Shown here one piece after another: positions 10,572 to 23,111 of a DNA stretch of 64,000 bases. The translations under genes were made by a program, and so were the position numbers. The stretch lies in the NCBI RefSeq assembly GCF_000344685.1, contig NW_006920433.1:1-64000 (forward strand), written 5' to 3'. This stretch comes from Gloeophyllum trabeum ATCC 11539. Lineage: Eukaryota; Basidiomycota; Agaricomycetes; Gloeophyllales; Gloeophyllaceae. Numbering within the stretch: the stretch's first letter is position 1; the number at the start of each line of letters is the position of its first letter. Below the pieces are notes generated by a model. The model was not told the origin of the DNA, did not search any database, and saw only the letters and a list, made by a program, of their open reading frames with translations.

Positions 10572-12828
10572 ATGGGCCACCACGAGGGACGGTCTGCGCC
10601 GCTGGACACGAAGGGCTCGACTGGCGTTTTGCCTGTTTATTCTGGCCACGCTCCTTCGAACGCCAGGCTCTCATGGAGCAAGGGGTCTCTCAAGTTTATC
10701 GCGGCCCTGACTCTGCTGTTCCTGTTCCCCCGCCAGTTTGCGAGCACTTACTCTAGATGGAACCGGTTTGGCTCTGTGTCTACGACCGGCTTTGCAGTGG
10801 ACTGGAAGTCCTGCGGCGACAACTTCGAATGCGCGAATATATCTCTTCCCCTGGACTATCACAATGAAAGCGATCCGCGGAGGGTGAGCATTGCCGTGAC
10901 CAAGTATCTGGCGACGAATACGAGTCACAGGTGAGGTCGCATTCACTCTTACGAGAGCCCTTTACTGAACTCTATTAGGGAGGGTGCAGTGTTCATTAAC
11001 CCTGGAGGTCCGGGTAAGCAGTATTTTCACGCGTCACTCGTTCCGCTCTGTATGGCCTTCGATCCCAGGTGGCTCCGGGACTAACATGGCGTTCACCAGA
11101 GGGCCAACGATGTCCGATGTCCTTCAAGGTACGCACCGTCCTTCTTGGCTACTGCCCACTCCCACCTAACTATGTGCCCCGCGCAAAGGACGCTACGACA
11201 TCATCGGCTTCGACCCACGAGGGATTAATCTCACGCGCCCGTATGTCTCCTGTTTCGAGTCCAAGCTGGACGAGGACGTGTTTGCCTCAGCGGTGCACAC
11301 CTTCCACCTCAACCTCCCGGTGAATGTGACCGAGAGCGTGCGGGCGGATTTGGAGGGGCAGGTGGCAGAGGCCGCGGCGGCTATGGAGGCGTTGAGTAAG
11401 CATTGCGCGGAGAGAGTCGGGGATGCGATGGCGTATATGGGTGCGTATTTCTCAAGTGCGGAGCCGACGGTTATCTGGAACGCTTCACAGGCACCGAGTT
11501 CGTCGTGAGGGATATCGACGCCATGTCGAGGATTATCGAGGGAGAGGATAAGCGTGTCAACTGTCAGTCAACTTATCTCCTTAGGGCAGTCCGAGTATAC
11601 CTGATGCTGCGGTGTCCTTCCGTGCATAGACTGGGGCTTTTCGTACGGGACCATCCTCGGGCAATACCTGATCAAGATCCTCCCTCCCTCTCGTCTGGGA
11701 AAGATCATGATCGACGGTGTAGTCAACCCTGAAGTCTGGGTTGGCTATTCACCACGGTCCTTCGAAGGTACGTACCTAATTCTTTGTCCTATATTTTGAT
11801 CAGCAAACACCTATTGCCTTGAAGGTTACTTCAACGATATCGACAACGTGCTCTACTCCTTCGCAGAGTCGTGTGTCTCCTCCGGGTCAGCATGCGCGCT
11901 CTCCGCTATGTCGCCTTCGGAGATCGTATCGAAACTCGACGAAACGATCGAGTCGCTGTATTACAATCCCCAGCCGATTACCGACCTCCCTGCACCTGCC
12001 GTAGCCACCGCCAGGAACATCCGCCAGCTGGTCTTCTCCGCCATGTACAGGATCAAGGATTGGCCTGATCTAGCTGTGCACCTTGATAACGCGTTCAAGG
12101 GGAACTACTCGGGCGTGGTGAACGCCAGCATGGTGCATATCGACCCGGAGGGCGCGAGCAAGCTCGACTATTCGTCGTACTCGGGGAATACAATCAGGGT
12201 ACGTCCTCATCTCCCCGTCGTCGAGAGCAACACTGATTTCCGGTTAGTGCACGGATGCGAAACCCTACCCGTCCTCGAAGGACTTCCCGAGTAACTCCGA
12301 CATCGCCGAGTATGTGGTGGAGTCGATGAAGACGTACTCGGGACGGATGGGGGATATGTTCTTCCCCTGGTCGTTCTGCCACCTTTGGGAGGGCATCTAC
12401 CCGCGGCGCAGCCGATATGAGGGAACTTTTGAGATGGAGGACGGGACGCTGGATACGCCTATTCTGGTGCTCTCGTAAGTCGCTTCGCCTTGTATCCCAT
12501 TTACAACGTGGACCGACTGCTTTGCGAATGTAGGAATACTTACGACCCGGTGACGCCCCTTTCAAACGCTATTCTCGCAAAGGAACGCCTAGGAGACAAC
12601 GCGAGGCTGATTCAGCAGGTGGATGGGTGGGGGCACTGCACCATTGCCCAGAAGTCATACTGCACTGGGGAAATTATCAGCAGGTACATGCTCGATGGCG
12701 AGGTGCCCAAGGAGAACCATACTCTGTGCAATGTGGTGGAGAAACCGTTCGTGCCGGCAGAGGAAGCGCCGGGAGACGATGGAGAGAAGGCCTGGGCCAG
12801 GCTTGTTGATGAGTGGCAATTCGAATAA
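10572..12828 (+). CDS. S33/TAP-type alpha/beta hydrolase (tripeptidyl aminopeptidase-like)
   Basis: Nine exons; introns 10931-10978, 11014-11068, 11129-11188, 11441-11490, 11563-11629, 11768-11824, 12199-12247 and 12475-12533, all GT-AG with matching phase. A membrane-spanning signal anchor (SLKFIAALTLLFLFP) follows a short basic N-terminal tail. The hydrolase core has FINPGGPGGSGT (oxyanion region), YDIIGFDPRGI, and the nucleophile elbow YWGFSYGTILGQYL. The C-terminal TAP-like domain holds the acid (NTYDPVTP) and His (GWGHCT) of the triad. About 600 residues. The family removes short peptides or hydrolyses esters; extracellular or membrane-bound action is likely from the anchor. All triad motifs are present. 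Confidence 0.88.
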
Positions 12829-13689
12829 TGTTGTATTCCGTAACCTGCAGGCTGATAGACAATAGTTCTCGAAGAATAATGCCCCTAGTGCATTCATGGA
12901 CCGGAGTGCTCGTATAAGGTTGCGTCGATTTCAATTTTCGGACGAATTCCTCCCCCATCTTCCTTGTCATTCCAGGTTTGATATGCTGGGAGGCATTTCG
13001 CGACTGAATGGAACGGTCGGGTGCGTTTCGAACTCGCCAGTCGTCTATTCCACAGCGATGTCTTCCCCAATGGATCCGCACTGTGTGGCGGCGCACATAG
13101 TTCCCGCGCTGTTTGCGGGTCATCCCGGTCCATACGGCTAGTTCTCGTTCTCGGTTCTGTTTCGTGTTCAGGACGACGCATCGTGGTTCTTATATTACTC
13201 ACACCCCTTCCCCCGAATTATGCAGGATTTTGGTGATCCGTCGAGGATTGTGACTCTTCCCGGCCTTTTATTAAGATGGCGTGCCCATGAGATGGGTTCT
13301 CTTTCTTTCCGCCGCCACCGTCATAATGTAAGGTACAGCAGTCAATCACGATTCAGCGATAAGCTCTTTTCATCCCCACCCGCAGGGAGAATCTACATCT
13401 CCGCGCTAGCTATACGCGCTGCGGTCGGGCCCTCGGGGCATACGAGACTTCAATGTCAACCTGAGTTTGATGAGTACGCCTAAGCAACGCCGTACATATA
13501 AATCAAGCTGCAGTAAGTGTACATGGACAACAGTGAATACTGGAGACAAAAAAGGAAGTTGGGCACTAGAGTTTCTGACGTAGCACGGGTGGATGGTACC
13601 AGGACTACAGATATGATCGGTGCCCGTACCGGAGCTCGCAAGCATCTGAGTTGTCGCTATCTGCATTCTCAGCGTTCGCCCCTCCCATT
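12829..13689. other. Intergenic between convergent genes
   Basis: 3' flanks of the S33-type hydrolase (+) and the acidic-tail F-box gene (-). No gene supported. Confidence 0.4.
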
Positions 13690-15926
13690 CTAGTCCTCGT
13701 CCTCTTCGTCCTCGCCCTCTTCGTCCTCATCATCATCATCATCTTCGTTCTCTTCCTCTTCCTCCGCCTCCCCATCCTCTGAATCCTTAGCATCTAAACC
13801 CCAAGGGTCCGAGTCCTCAGCACCCGACTCGTCGCCTCCTGGATCGTCTGAAACCTCGGTATGCAAATCTCCTTCAGACACCTCGTCTCCATCTTCTTCA
13901 CTTTCGTCTTCATCGCCATCTTCTTCAGACCTAACATCCCTGCCTGTATAGCTCGAACCTTCATCGCCGCCCCAACCAGCTAAGCTTGGGCCTTCCAAAT
14001 CGTCGGGACATTTTTAATCTCCGCCGGCGGACGCAAAGTGAGCATCCCGACTATATCCTGCAGCCGTGCTATATCCTGACTCGACAAGCCCACGACACCA
14101 CGGATGTCGAGGTGCATTATCCGCGAGACGCTGCCGGATCGTTCCCTCGCTTCTAAGGCAATGGATAGCTTCTGGACGAAGGCTGTGTCGTAGTGCTCCG
14201 GTCCGCTCTCCTCCAAAGTCAGGTATTGCAGCGCCGGAAATATGACACCGGGCCTGGCAGGCCCAGCGTCTCCCGACCCCAAGTCGCTGGAAACCGCGGT
14301 GTGAGTGACCTCGTCCATCACTAAAGCGTCGACGAAAGCCTCGTCAACACCAGTAACCCATAGCCTAGTGACCTGTGCTAGGTGTCCCAGTCGACGCCTC
14401 CAATCGTCGGATGACATTCGGGTTCCCACCTCGAGGAACTCGAGATTGGCCGTGGTCAGAGAACGAAACAAGATGTCTTTTCCTTCTTCGTACTCTGCAG
14501 GAGTTTCAACTTTGTGCTTGTCCATGCACAGGGAAATAGATATCTTGGGAGTGTTGCCGGTCAGTCCACCATCCACCCATGGCACATACTCCTGATATCT
14601 GGAAATGGAATCAACAGAGTACCAACCATCATTGACTGAGCTTTGCTTCCATGTCTCGGCAACAGTAAGTTTTCTCTGGCATTGTGAAGCCAAGGAGGCC
14701 TGAATTAGGTTGACAATAGATCGCAGGGCAGTGGAAATAGGGACATCTCCTGTGATTATCTTTGTACCCCAAGTGAACCAATATGAACATCTGAAGTGGT
14801 CAATCACAATGTTAATTTCTGCTGCTTGTGGAACATGGAGGCTTGCAATAAGTCCAGAGCAAACAAGGAGTTCATCCTGTATAACAAGGCTTTGAAGGTG
14901 AGGCATAGTCATCTTTGTTGTTTGGTCTGATGCCAGATACCAGAAGTCTTCATCCCCATGTGAAGAGGTGGCATTGATGAGTGTCAGATGTTGTAGCTGG
15001 GGAAGGCAGTGAAGGGTAAACAACAAAAGAGGAATGTCACTTGTGAATCCAGTGATTGACAAAGATGTGACTGAGGGCTTGATAAACCTTTCATATGACT
15101 TGATGCAGAGAAAACGCACAGCAAGGTGCTTCAGATTTGGCAGCTCAAGGTTTGCTATCCACTTGGTAGAAGTCCCAAAGTCACATGCACCCCATTTTGA
15201 GAGAGTGACAGAATTTATTGCTACCACCTCCTGCTTCCGGAGCTTCCAGGAATTCCTTGATGCATCATCATGATCATCATCTTGCAACTCGATGTTCACA
15301 TGGAGCTCCTGGATTAGCTGGAGCTTCTTCATAGCAAGCCGAAATTCTTTGGTTGGGCCATTGCAAGCCTGTGGCCAGGGTTGAAGAGATGTATAGACAA
15401 TTGAGGAGCCTTGGATCCTCTTTTGCATGTCAGTGGAGGGTAGAGAGCCATCCAGTCTGATGTATGCAGAGAGGACTGGTGTCTTGAGCACAAGATCCCG
15501 CCAGGCAGTGCAGACTTCACTGAGTTCGACTGTAGATGTTGGTTCCGAACATTCAGATGTGGTGATGTAAGGAGAAACATCATCTTCCAAAACAAGCACA
15601 AGAATCCTCACCAGGAGCTCTGTCGGGAGTCGCCCCACGGGCACGAGACTGTTTCGACTATGTTTTAGTCTGCCCCGCTCGACTTTGAGTTTCCTGATTT
15701 GATCCTGCAGCCTTTTTACTTCCTGGCCGCGGCGAAGGATGCCGAGGTCTGTCTCTTCGAGTCTTCTCTTCGCCTCTTGATCAAGCCGCAGATTTACCTG
15801 CCGGAACAATGCCTCGGCCCTAAAAACGAGGATATATCATGAGACTGCAGAGGCGATGGACCACGTCCCCTTGGAGGACATCCCTTACCGCTCTTCCATT
15901 TGCTTATACTCCCGTTCTGAGTCCAT
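13690..15926 (-). CDS. F-box protein with leucine-rich-like region and acidic C-terminal tail
   Basis: Exon 1 (15926-15889, MDSEREYKQMEER) is joined over intron 15820-15888 to one long exon. A coiled coil (LEETDLGILRRGQEVKRLQ...) precedes an F-box (VGRLPTELLVRILVLVLEDD ... EVCTAWRDLVLKTPVLSAYI), then a long repeat-like region with LPNLKHLAV and LPQLQHLTL strands. This long frame stops at 13980 after KNVPTIWKAQA. A very acidic frame (EEEEENEDDDDDEDEEGEDE) follows immediately in another phase. A 53-bp GT-AG intron (13980-14032, donor GTCCGC, acceptor ending on the TAG stop itself) would remove the stop and join the frames. That splice is my inference; without it the protein ends at 13980 with 622 residues. 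Confidence 0.75.
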
Positions 15927-16766
15927 TTCAACAAAATTCCCTTCTAACTTGTGTTGGTGTTAGATGCCATGAGTAAAAATGATGCATGATCGCACCAAGT
16001 GTCCTGCCATAAGCTCAAGGAAGACGTTTGATTTTTGCCACTTGCAATCACTCCACTCGGAGAGTCGTCAGTTCGGCGCAACGCTGCAAACGCGAGGCGC
16101 GTTATTTTGTGCTGTTTGGTCCATGTGGCTCTGAGCGCTCTACATGCGGATGGATGCCTTACGAGGCCGCCACCTTTCAGCGATGCCTGAATGTTCAAGG
16201 AGATACCTGGCTCACGCCCATCTGACCTCTGTGTGGGTTAATTGACTGTGTCCAAGGTACATGTACATCCTCGGACGCTCGCGATCGGTTGCCGAGTGAT
16301 TTGGAGGGAGCTGAGGGCTGTTGAAACAGTTGGAAGGGCTACGTATATACGTATACACCGACTCTTGTAGGGACTTTGAGGCCACGATCGCGACAATGAC
16401 GAGGCCACCATTGGCACCAATCTGCTGCGATAAGCAAGGCAGCTGCAACCTTAGTCTAGTGGCGGTGTTCTTCATCAACATCAGAGCATGTGAGTCCACT
16501 CCCACTTCCAGACTGTACCCCGATGTGTCCGTACATGAGCACACTCCATCATTAGCTGATATAGCCTCGGCGATGGACCGCCGTTAGCTTAGCGCCGTAT
16601 GTACTGATCCTTTCTCATGATTGCGGAACTGAGAGAGCAAATCGTTATGCCAGTCCTACTTAGCTCCACCTCCTTTCAAACCTCATCTCCCGCCGTGCGG
16701 CACAAGGCCGCCTCTTAATTTCCTCTCCTTTCCTCTTCACTCACTGTGTAATCACTGCTGAGGCCG
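15927..16766. other. Divergent promoter region
   Basis: Lies between the acidic-tail F-box gene (-) and the seven-helix protein gene (+). No gene supported. Confidence 0.4.
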
Positions 16767-18434
16767 ATGAGTCTCTCTCTGCAGCGGGTACGTTCAAGAG
16801 CGGATTGCTGCGCTGGCTTTCCTGACGACCGATGTGGTTAGGGTAATATTCTCTGGCTATGGGTAAGGCGCATGATAGTAGTAGTGCTGTGATAAGAGGC
16901 TGACAAGTGAGGTGCAGCTTCAGAGCGTGTTGTATGGTGAGCATGTCGTGCCTTATCCTCGTCCTAGTGCCGTACCGAAATCTGATATCCGTGCAGGCAT
17001 GTACACAATAATCTTCGCAGGATGTGTGTACATCCTACAGTCACGAAAGCTCTTCAGCGGCTCCAAGGAGTACAAGCTGATGCTCGTCGTCGTGTCCCTC
17101 TTCATATGTGCCACGGCCGAGGCAGTGATCTATTTCGCGTACACGTTTATACTCAGTGATGTTCAATCGGATATGCCCTATCCCGGAGAGACGGAGAAGC
17201 AGCTCCACGAGAAGAACACAGACAACCTTCTCGCTTGCATACTAGCTCCAATCGTTGCTACCAATACGTGCGTCGTTATCACCCTTTTCGGTGTTTCTGT
17301 TTAGCATGATTGTGAATAGGGTAATCGCAGACGGTCTCCTAGTGAGTGTAACAGCATGGGACTCTGTAGAGTCTGCTACTCACAATGGCGTATTACGAGT
17401 AGATATGGCGCTCTTTCGTGGTATGGGAAAGACGAAAGAGCGTCATAATAGTCCCCAGCTTCCTTCTTCTTGCTGGAGCAGGTATGGCACCCTCGCCGGT
17501 CCTCCTCGCCTATTCTCATTGATCATCGACAACCCTAACAGCGTGCGGATACGCACTGACATACTTCGCGGCAGAAGCCTATCTGGTCAGGCTTCACCTG
17601 CCCTTGTCCGTGACGACACCTCCCGAGGGGTGGATCCATGCCGGAAAGTGGTCGATGATCATGCGGACGGTCTTCTTTTCCACGTCTCTCGCTACGAATG
17701 TCTTCGTAACCGCGCTGATAGGTTCGTGGCCTTATCTCCGCCTGCCTTTTCCGTCCCACTGACTTTGTCCGTACCCTGCCAGCCGGACGTATATGGTGGC
17801 TGAATAATGGGCTGGGGGACGTGCTCGGGCACAAGCATGTCAAGCCCTACGGCCGTATAGTCACAGTCTTGTGAGTCCCTGTTCTCATACCTCCTGCTGC
17901 ACGCTAAGCTTGACTGCACGCCAGAATTGAATCGGGCGCGATCAACTCGGCGTGCTTGCTCCTGGGCTTGATCATGGACGGCCCGTTCAATACTCATATA
18001 ATTCAAGGGGTAGAAAACCATTTATTGCTGACCCTGAAGGGCACCTTCTCACCGTCATTTGCCGCTCAGGCGTCAGGCTCCGAATTCCAAGTGGCAACAT
18101 TCGTAGTATTTCCCAGTACCATCGCCGTACGTCCATCCAGGCCCGCTCTTCACCAATACTGACCTTCTGCGACCCGCAGAACATATTCCCCACGCTCCTC
18201 GTCGTCCTCGTCGCGCTCGGGAAGACGACGCAGCCGACCACCGTGGCAATGGCGACCCGAGAGGGCGCCGTCGACACGCGCGTGACGCTGCCGACGATAT
18301 TGTTCGCGCACACGGGCATGGATTCTACGCAGAGCACCGATTCGTGCGAGATGGTGGCGAGGCGCGTGGAGTTCAATGCGCAAAAGCAGAATAGACCTAT
18401 GGAGAGACGGAACTCCGCGCTTTCAACGGCATGA
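16767..18434 (+). CDS. Multi-pass (seven-helix-like) membrane protein, uncharacterised fungal family
   Basis: Multi-exon gene with phase-consistent introns at 16937-16996, 17268-17304, 17342-17402, one starting 17482, and further ones near 17707, 17875 and 18129. Translated exons give successive hydrophobic helices: LQSVLYGMYTIIFAGCVYIL, KLMLVVVSLFICATAEAVIY, LACILAPIVATN, SVIIVPSFLLLAGA, CGYALTYFAAEAYL, MRTVFFSTSLATNVFVTALI, then AGRIWWLNN and NIFPTLLVVLVALGKT. The layout matches a large, uncharacterised group of Agaricomycete membrane proteins with seven helices and a W-R-S-F-VVW motif. The start is tentative: ATG at 16767 with a roughly 100-bp first intron. Role unknown; a receptor-like function is possible but unsupported. 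Confidence 0.65.
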
Positions 18435-19057
18435 TGATTATAAGCATGACGAGAATCAGGATTAGATGTTGATCTCTGGATTGTAAGTTCTTCGTGTTCG
18501 GATGGGAGTATCCTACTAAAGGCTCATGCGTTGTCTAGAATTTGTTATATTGATGTATAAGGCAAGCAGATGCCTTCCAACGGACTCTAATAGGTCGTAC
18601 GTATGTGGAGTATACTAGTGCAGAGGCCAGCGTTGCCGAACAGGAGGGATTTACTCACCCTATCCAGCGACTTCCCTCTGACCCATGTCTCCGTTACATC
18701 GAAACATCACTAACCCCAAACACATGAAGCGCTGTAGTCGTCTGTCTTCTCGCGGACATCCGAGAGTATGAGGGGTCAGATTGCAGAACTGACATTTTCG
18801 CGGCAGACTTGTAGTATTGTTGCGCGTACTGCACCCGACCGGCGACTACGATCTGGAGGACAAGGTTAGGGCTTAGAAGGTATCCGGACCGGGACCGCGT
18901 TCTAACTTGAGCATGAGACCCATCGTCATCGTGCACTCTGACTAACCACGACCCGCATACAAATCGGCCTTGAATGTCACCGCTACGTTATCAATTCATT
19001 GCAGGCTGAGCCTCCGCCGCATGAGAGTAACCGCCTTGCGTACCAACAGCTGTTGAA
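18435..19057. other. Intergenic, promoter side of the aldolase gene
   Basis: No gene supported. Confidence 0.4.
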
Positions 19058-20294
19058 ATGCCATTCGAAGGTAACCGGACGCTCGACATCCTCTACAAGG
19101 CACAGCGCGGGGGATACGGAATCCTTTCACAAGCATGGTAGGCGGCATTCTATTCGATAGCCAAGTTACTTATCGGGATTGAACTCCCAGCTACGATACC
19201 AACTCCGTGGTGGCTCTCATCCGCGCCGCCGAGCGCTGCAGGAGCCCCGCCATGGTGATGATCTTCCCCGTCACGCTGATGTACGGCAAGGGTCCTTTCC
19301 TCCAGTTCTGTGTCACCGCGTAAGTGTTACCCATTATCTTCTATACTCTTGAGGGTCTGGTCAGCGTAAATATGCACGACTCTGATGTCTTCCAGAGCAC
19401 GAGATGCCTCAGTGCCCATCGCAGTGCACCTAGACCACGCGACTGATCCGGAACACTTGGAGCTCGCCCTGGGGCTCGCAGAGCAGGGAATCAAGTTTGA
19501 CAGCATCATGGTTGACGCTAGTCACGCAGAGGTAACTTCCGCAGGTTGTCGCAGACGTTTTTCTGCTGCAGCTAATTCGTGCCATGCCAGACGGACGAGG
19601 AGAACATTGCCATCGCACGTCCGTACGTCGAGCGCGCTGCGAAGCTGGGGATTCCGGTAGAGGTGGAGCTCGGCCGCCTGGAGGGCGGCGAGGCGGGCCT
19701 GAGGATGATATCCGACGCAAAGCTCACGAATCCTCAGAAGGCGAAGGAATTCATAGAGGGGTACATGTTTCCAGTTTTTTGTCTTGAGCCTGAGGCTGAT
19801 GCTCAAGCTCGATCAGCACTGGTGCGACCATCCTCGCACCGAGTATCGGCAACCTGCACGGAAAGTATATCAATCCTCCCAATTTCAGGCAAGACATGTA
19901 CGTGCACTACTCCCGATGGCGCTCATCACGAAGTCTGATATTTTTGTTTCGGCGAATGATCAGTCTACAGGACTTACGGGACACCTTCCAAGGCGCTGTT
20001 CCCATTTGTCTCCATGGAACGGACGAGCTCCCGGATGCTCTCTTTCGCGAATGCATCCGGAACGGCGTGAGCAAGGTAAGATCTGCCTGAAGTGATATCT
20101 CCCACCTAAGCTTGACAAGCACAATGCATTCGTAGATAAATCTGAACAGCTGGGCGAGAGATCCGTACGCCAAAGCGCTCGGCGAAGCACTCTTGACTAA
20201 GCCGTTTCCCGACGCGGTCGAGGAAGCTACTGAGGTGTTTGCCGCGGTCTGCGAGAGATTCTACATTCTGTTTGGATCGGCAGGGAAGGCGTGA
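19058..20294 (+). CDS. Class II fructose/ketose-bisphosphate aldolase-like protein
   Basis: Seven exons; introns 19138-19190, 19320-19395, 19532-19590, 19761-19816, 19898-19963 and 20076-20135, all GT-AG and phase-consistent. The product, about 290 residues, is a zinc-type TIM barrel: AVHLDHATD (metal-binding His), FDSIMVDASH, VEVELGRLEGGEAG, GATILAPSIGNLHG (metal and phosphate loop), PICLHGTDELPD and KINLNSWARD. The positions match class II aldolases that cleave ketose bisphosphates reversibly. The divergent YxTNS start and LHGTDELP loop suggest a fungal side branch rather than the glycolytic enzyme. It could work with the DenD-like dehydrogenase in acid-sugar breakdown (inference). Cytosolic; no targeting signal. 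Confidence 0.85.
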
Positions 20295-21001
20295 CTGAGT
20301 GCTGCTCGACGGGCTTTAGCACCCAGGGGAAGCGACTTCCTAGTCTACGCCATGCCGTGAAGAGTGGAGACTGTGCCGTCTGAGATGCGAAAGATGGGTT
20401 TACGGAACCAGGATTATCCAACATCTCGAGTAGTCATCTAGACTGATCTAGTGTACGTCGATGAAGTGGCCGTGGGGTCATCGGAATACAGCGCGATAGG
20501 CTAAACTCGTACGAAGGGACATAGTCGGCAGTGGTTCGAGTAAGCACATCGGAAGAGGCTAGCAAGAACAAGAGTGCCTGATACGTGATGAATCGCGAAA
20601 TATGTGCATAGTCAGCGATCAAGCTATACCCAGTGGTCGTTGCTCGCGAGTCGCCGACACTAGTTGCATGTTCCCCGCAGCCGGGTCAATATTGCTCGCC
20701 GGGGCTTGCAAACTTTCTTAGCCAGGAGAGTGAACGAGAAGCACAAGGAGCGCAGACCGGTCACCCGCGAGTCGGCTTCGGACAAGTCGCCGGCAGACGC
20801 TGTACGCGTATTCATGCCACAACAGTGTCATAACCTTGGCAACTGCTCGATAGACCGTCAGGTCTATCCCTCCCCACTCCAAGGAAAACGACGTACATGC
20901 GTTCCGTTTCTATTTGTAGGTTACTCCGGCAACCCGCGCGTTATAGGCGTAGAAAAACGTCCGCAAGGCGCAGCCAACGCCCAATAGTCCACCATCTATC
21001 T
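20295..21001. other. Intergenic between convergent gene and pseudogene
   Basis: No gene supported. Confidence 0.4.
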
Positions 21002-22243
21002 TCACAAGAGCGATGCGTCCATGTATGCATTGAAATCTTTCTCAGGTTCGTCCCAGTGCATCTATATGAAGTTCTTGGTTAGTTTCAGGCAACAGTACGA
21101 GCCACAGATATATACGAAGTGGTTCACGCCCGGTATGATGCTGAAACGCACAAAGCCACCTCCGTTCTTCTCATCATCATCGTGAATCGACCACAAGGCA
21201 TTCAGCGAAAACGAGCAAGTTGCATCGCCCGTCAGCAGCGACACCTTCAACCTAGGCATCGTGGCACGAACGCCTTCGTGTAACAAAGATTTCCGGTAAA
21301 TCGCATTGGCTTGAGCTTGGGTCGTGAACATGCCAGCTAGCTCCTGTGGCCCTTCGTCGATCATTTCCGAAAGCTCCTCAACAGACGTGTTGTAGATCGA
21401 CGGAGCACGTGTGGTGCCGGGCACAATGTAGGATAGCACATGAACGTTGCGAGACGCCAGTTCGCCATGATCGAAGTATGAGGTGATCCAACGGGTATAG
21501 AAGGGCGTCTGCCAGTCCTCTGGGATAGACCCGTCCATGTGAGGAGACCAGAGCGTCGGCGAGAGAGGTAGGCCAAAGAAGATGGAGGGGTGTTCTGCGT
21601 TGCATGTAAGTAGTGTGCATTCGAAGGTGGGATATTCCTCGGACCTTGCATAACATACGCGCGAATATAATCCGCGAAGCGCTTCTGACCTTCGGCGGGG
21701 AGTCTATGCGCGTTCGCAAGCGCTGCAGCGGCCAAGCCGTTCCCAGAAGACCACCCGAGGACGCAGACACCGCCCCTTTTGACTTCGCTCGATATGGGCG
21801 GCAGATTGCTCTTCTGTATGAACAGTCGATGAACTGTGCCAGCTCGAGGCCCTGCGCATTGAGGAATGCGGCCTTCTCCTCGTCGGTCGCTAAGCAGGAC
21901 TGCCATCTCTGATGGTGGAACCACCGTAGAACCCTTGTAATTTCGCCAGCAAAACAGATGCCGGCTTCGCGTGCAATGTCCTGCACTTTCTTAAAGACAG
22001 CTAACGGGACGAAGGTTTGACCATATTTCAGGGTATGGTCTACAGAGCGACTTACGAGCAGCAAAACACATCCCATGGATAGCAACAATAGCCACGTAGG
22101 ACGCATTCTCTGGAGGCGCCCCGTTGTCAGTATACGAAAACGTGGTTCCGGTGGTGTCGACGGTAAGGGATTGTATCTGGAAGGATCTCGAGGATCTCGG
22201 ACTTAGGTGAGTACCAAACTTGTTTCTGAGGAACGCTGGTCAT
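21002..22243 (-). pseudogene. Alpha/beta hydrolase, frameshifted paralogue of the gene at 6744-7975
   Basis: Family blocks occur in order but in changing frames. The first exon has TTGTTFSYTDNGAPPE and VAIVAIHGMCF, followed by a proper 52-bp intron and then VFKKVQDIAREAGI. The reading then has to shift near 21945-21960 to get NYKGST, again near 21890-21897 to get ATDEEKAAFLNAQGLELA, and back near 21823-21830 to reach VCVLGWSSGNG (GxSxG). The rest is open: an intron near 21600-21650, a middle block, and after a last intron MHWDEPEKDF before the stop at 21002. The N-terminus also changes frame near 22170. Three or four indels with intact motifs and splice sites point to a recent pseudogene, or to sequence errors. 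Confidence 0.7.
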
Positions 22244-23111
22244 CGCATCTCTACTTAACCGAAAGGCATTGACGATACTGATGACATCCCATTTTTGTAG
22301 GATTCCTGGAATACCTGTAGGTAAGCTCACAGGAAATCAAGGTACAGAAATTCGTGAACGGACCTTTGGGGATCGCGGACTGCAATAAATTGTGCCGCCT
22401 CCAATCCGAAGATTAAGTGGCGGAGAAATGTAGATGTCCGAGGTCTGAAAGCACGGACCACTGTGCAGCTCGGCGATGTCGGTCGCAGTTGTCAGCAGAT
22501 TGTCCGCGAAGACTAGAGGTTAGCGGGAAGGGCGGGGCGTTTGCACTGCATAAGTAGCGCACAACGGCACTGTTTATGACAGCCTTCATAGTCCACCACA
22601 TTTTAGTTGACGCCCAAGTCGCATTGATTGGACGATCAAGAGAACTAAAATCCTAGGAAAGGAAGTGCCGACGTAAGCCCATAGAGGATATGCCGAAACT
22701 TCCTAATTCCTCATTGCATCGGGTGCTGCTTGTGCTCTTCCCCATCGATGATGATTGTACCGCCCTGGATGAGGTGGCTGGAGTGTAACCCTGATTTGGC
22801 GCTGTGATTTGGATGTGCATTGCAGGAAAAGGCAGACATGATATACAGGAATATTAGTGCTCGCGGCGGACGCGAGTCCGCTCGCCCAAACCTGGGCAAA
22901 TGGAATCGCTGTCGCTTGGATATCGACTGAAGCTCATGACCACTTAGTACCCGCCTCACAAGTAGGCCATCCACCTCTTAAACGGATGCGGCAGGGATAT
23001 CTAGGGAAGGAAATAGGCGCGGTTCATCCTCCTCTTGAGACAATCCAAGTCAGTTTCTACACGGAAATAGGCATATCAGTGCGTGATGCATACTGTAGAA
23101 AACCTAACAGA
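22244..23111. other. Intergenic
   Basis: No gene supported. Downstream of the F-box gene at 23112. Confidence 0.4.

Noticed and set aside
13690..13998. Separate acidic protein gene
   Set aside because: It overlaps the end of the F-box frame and has no own promoter space; an acidic C-terminal exon is more likely, though not proven.
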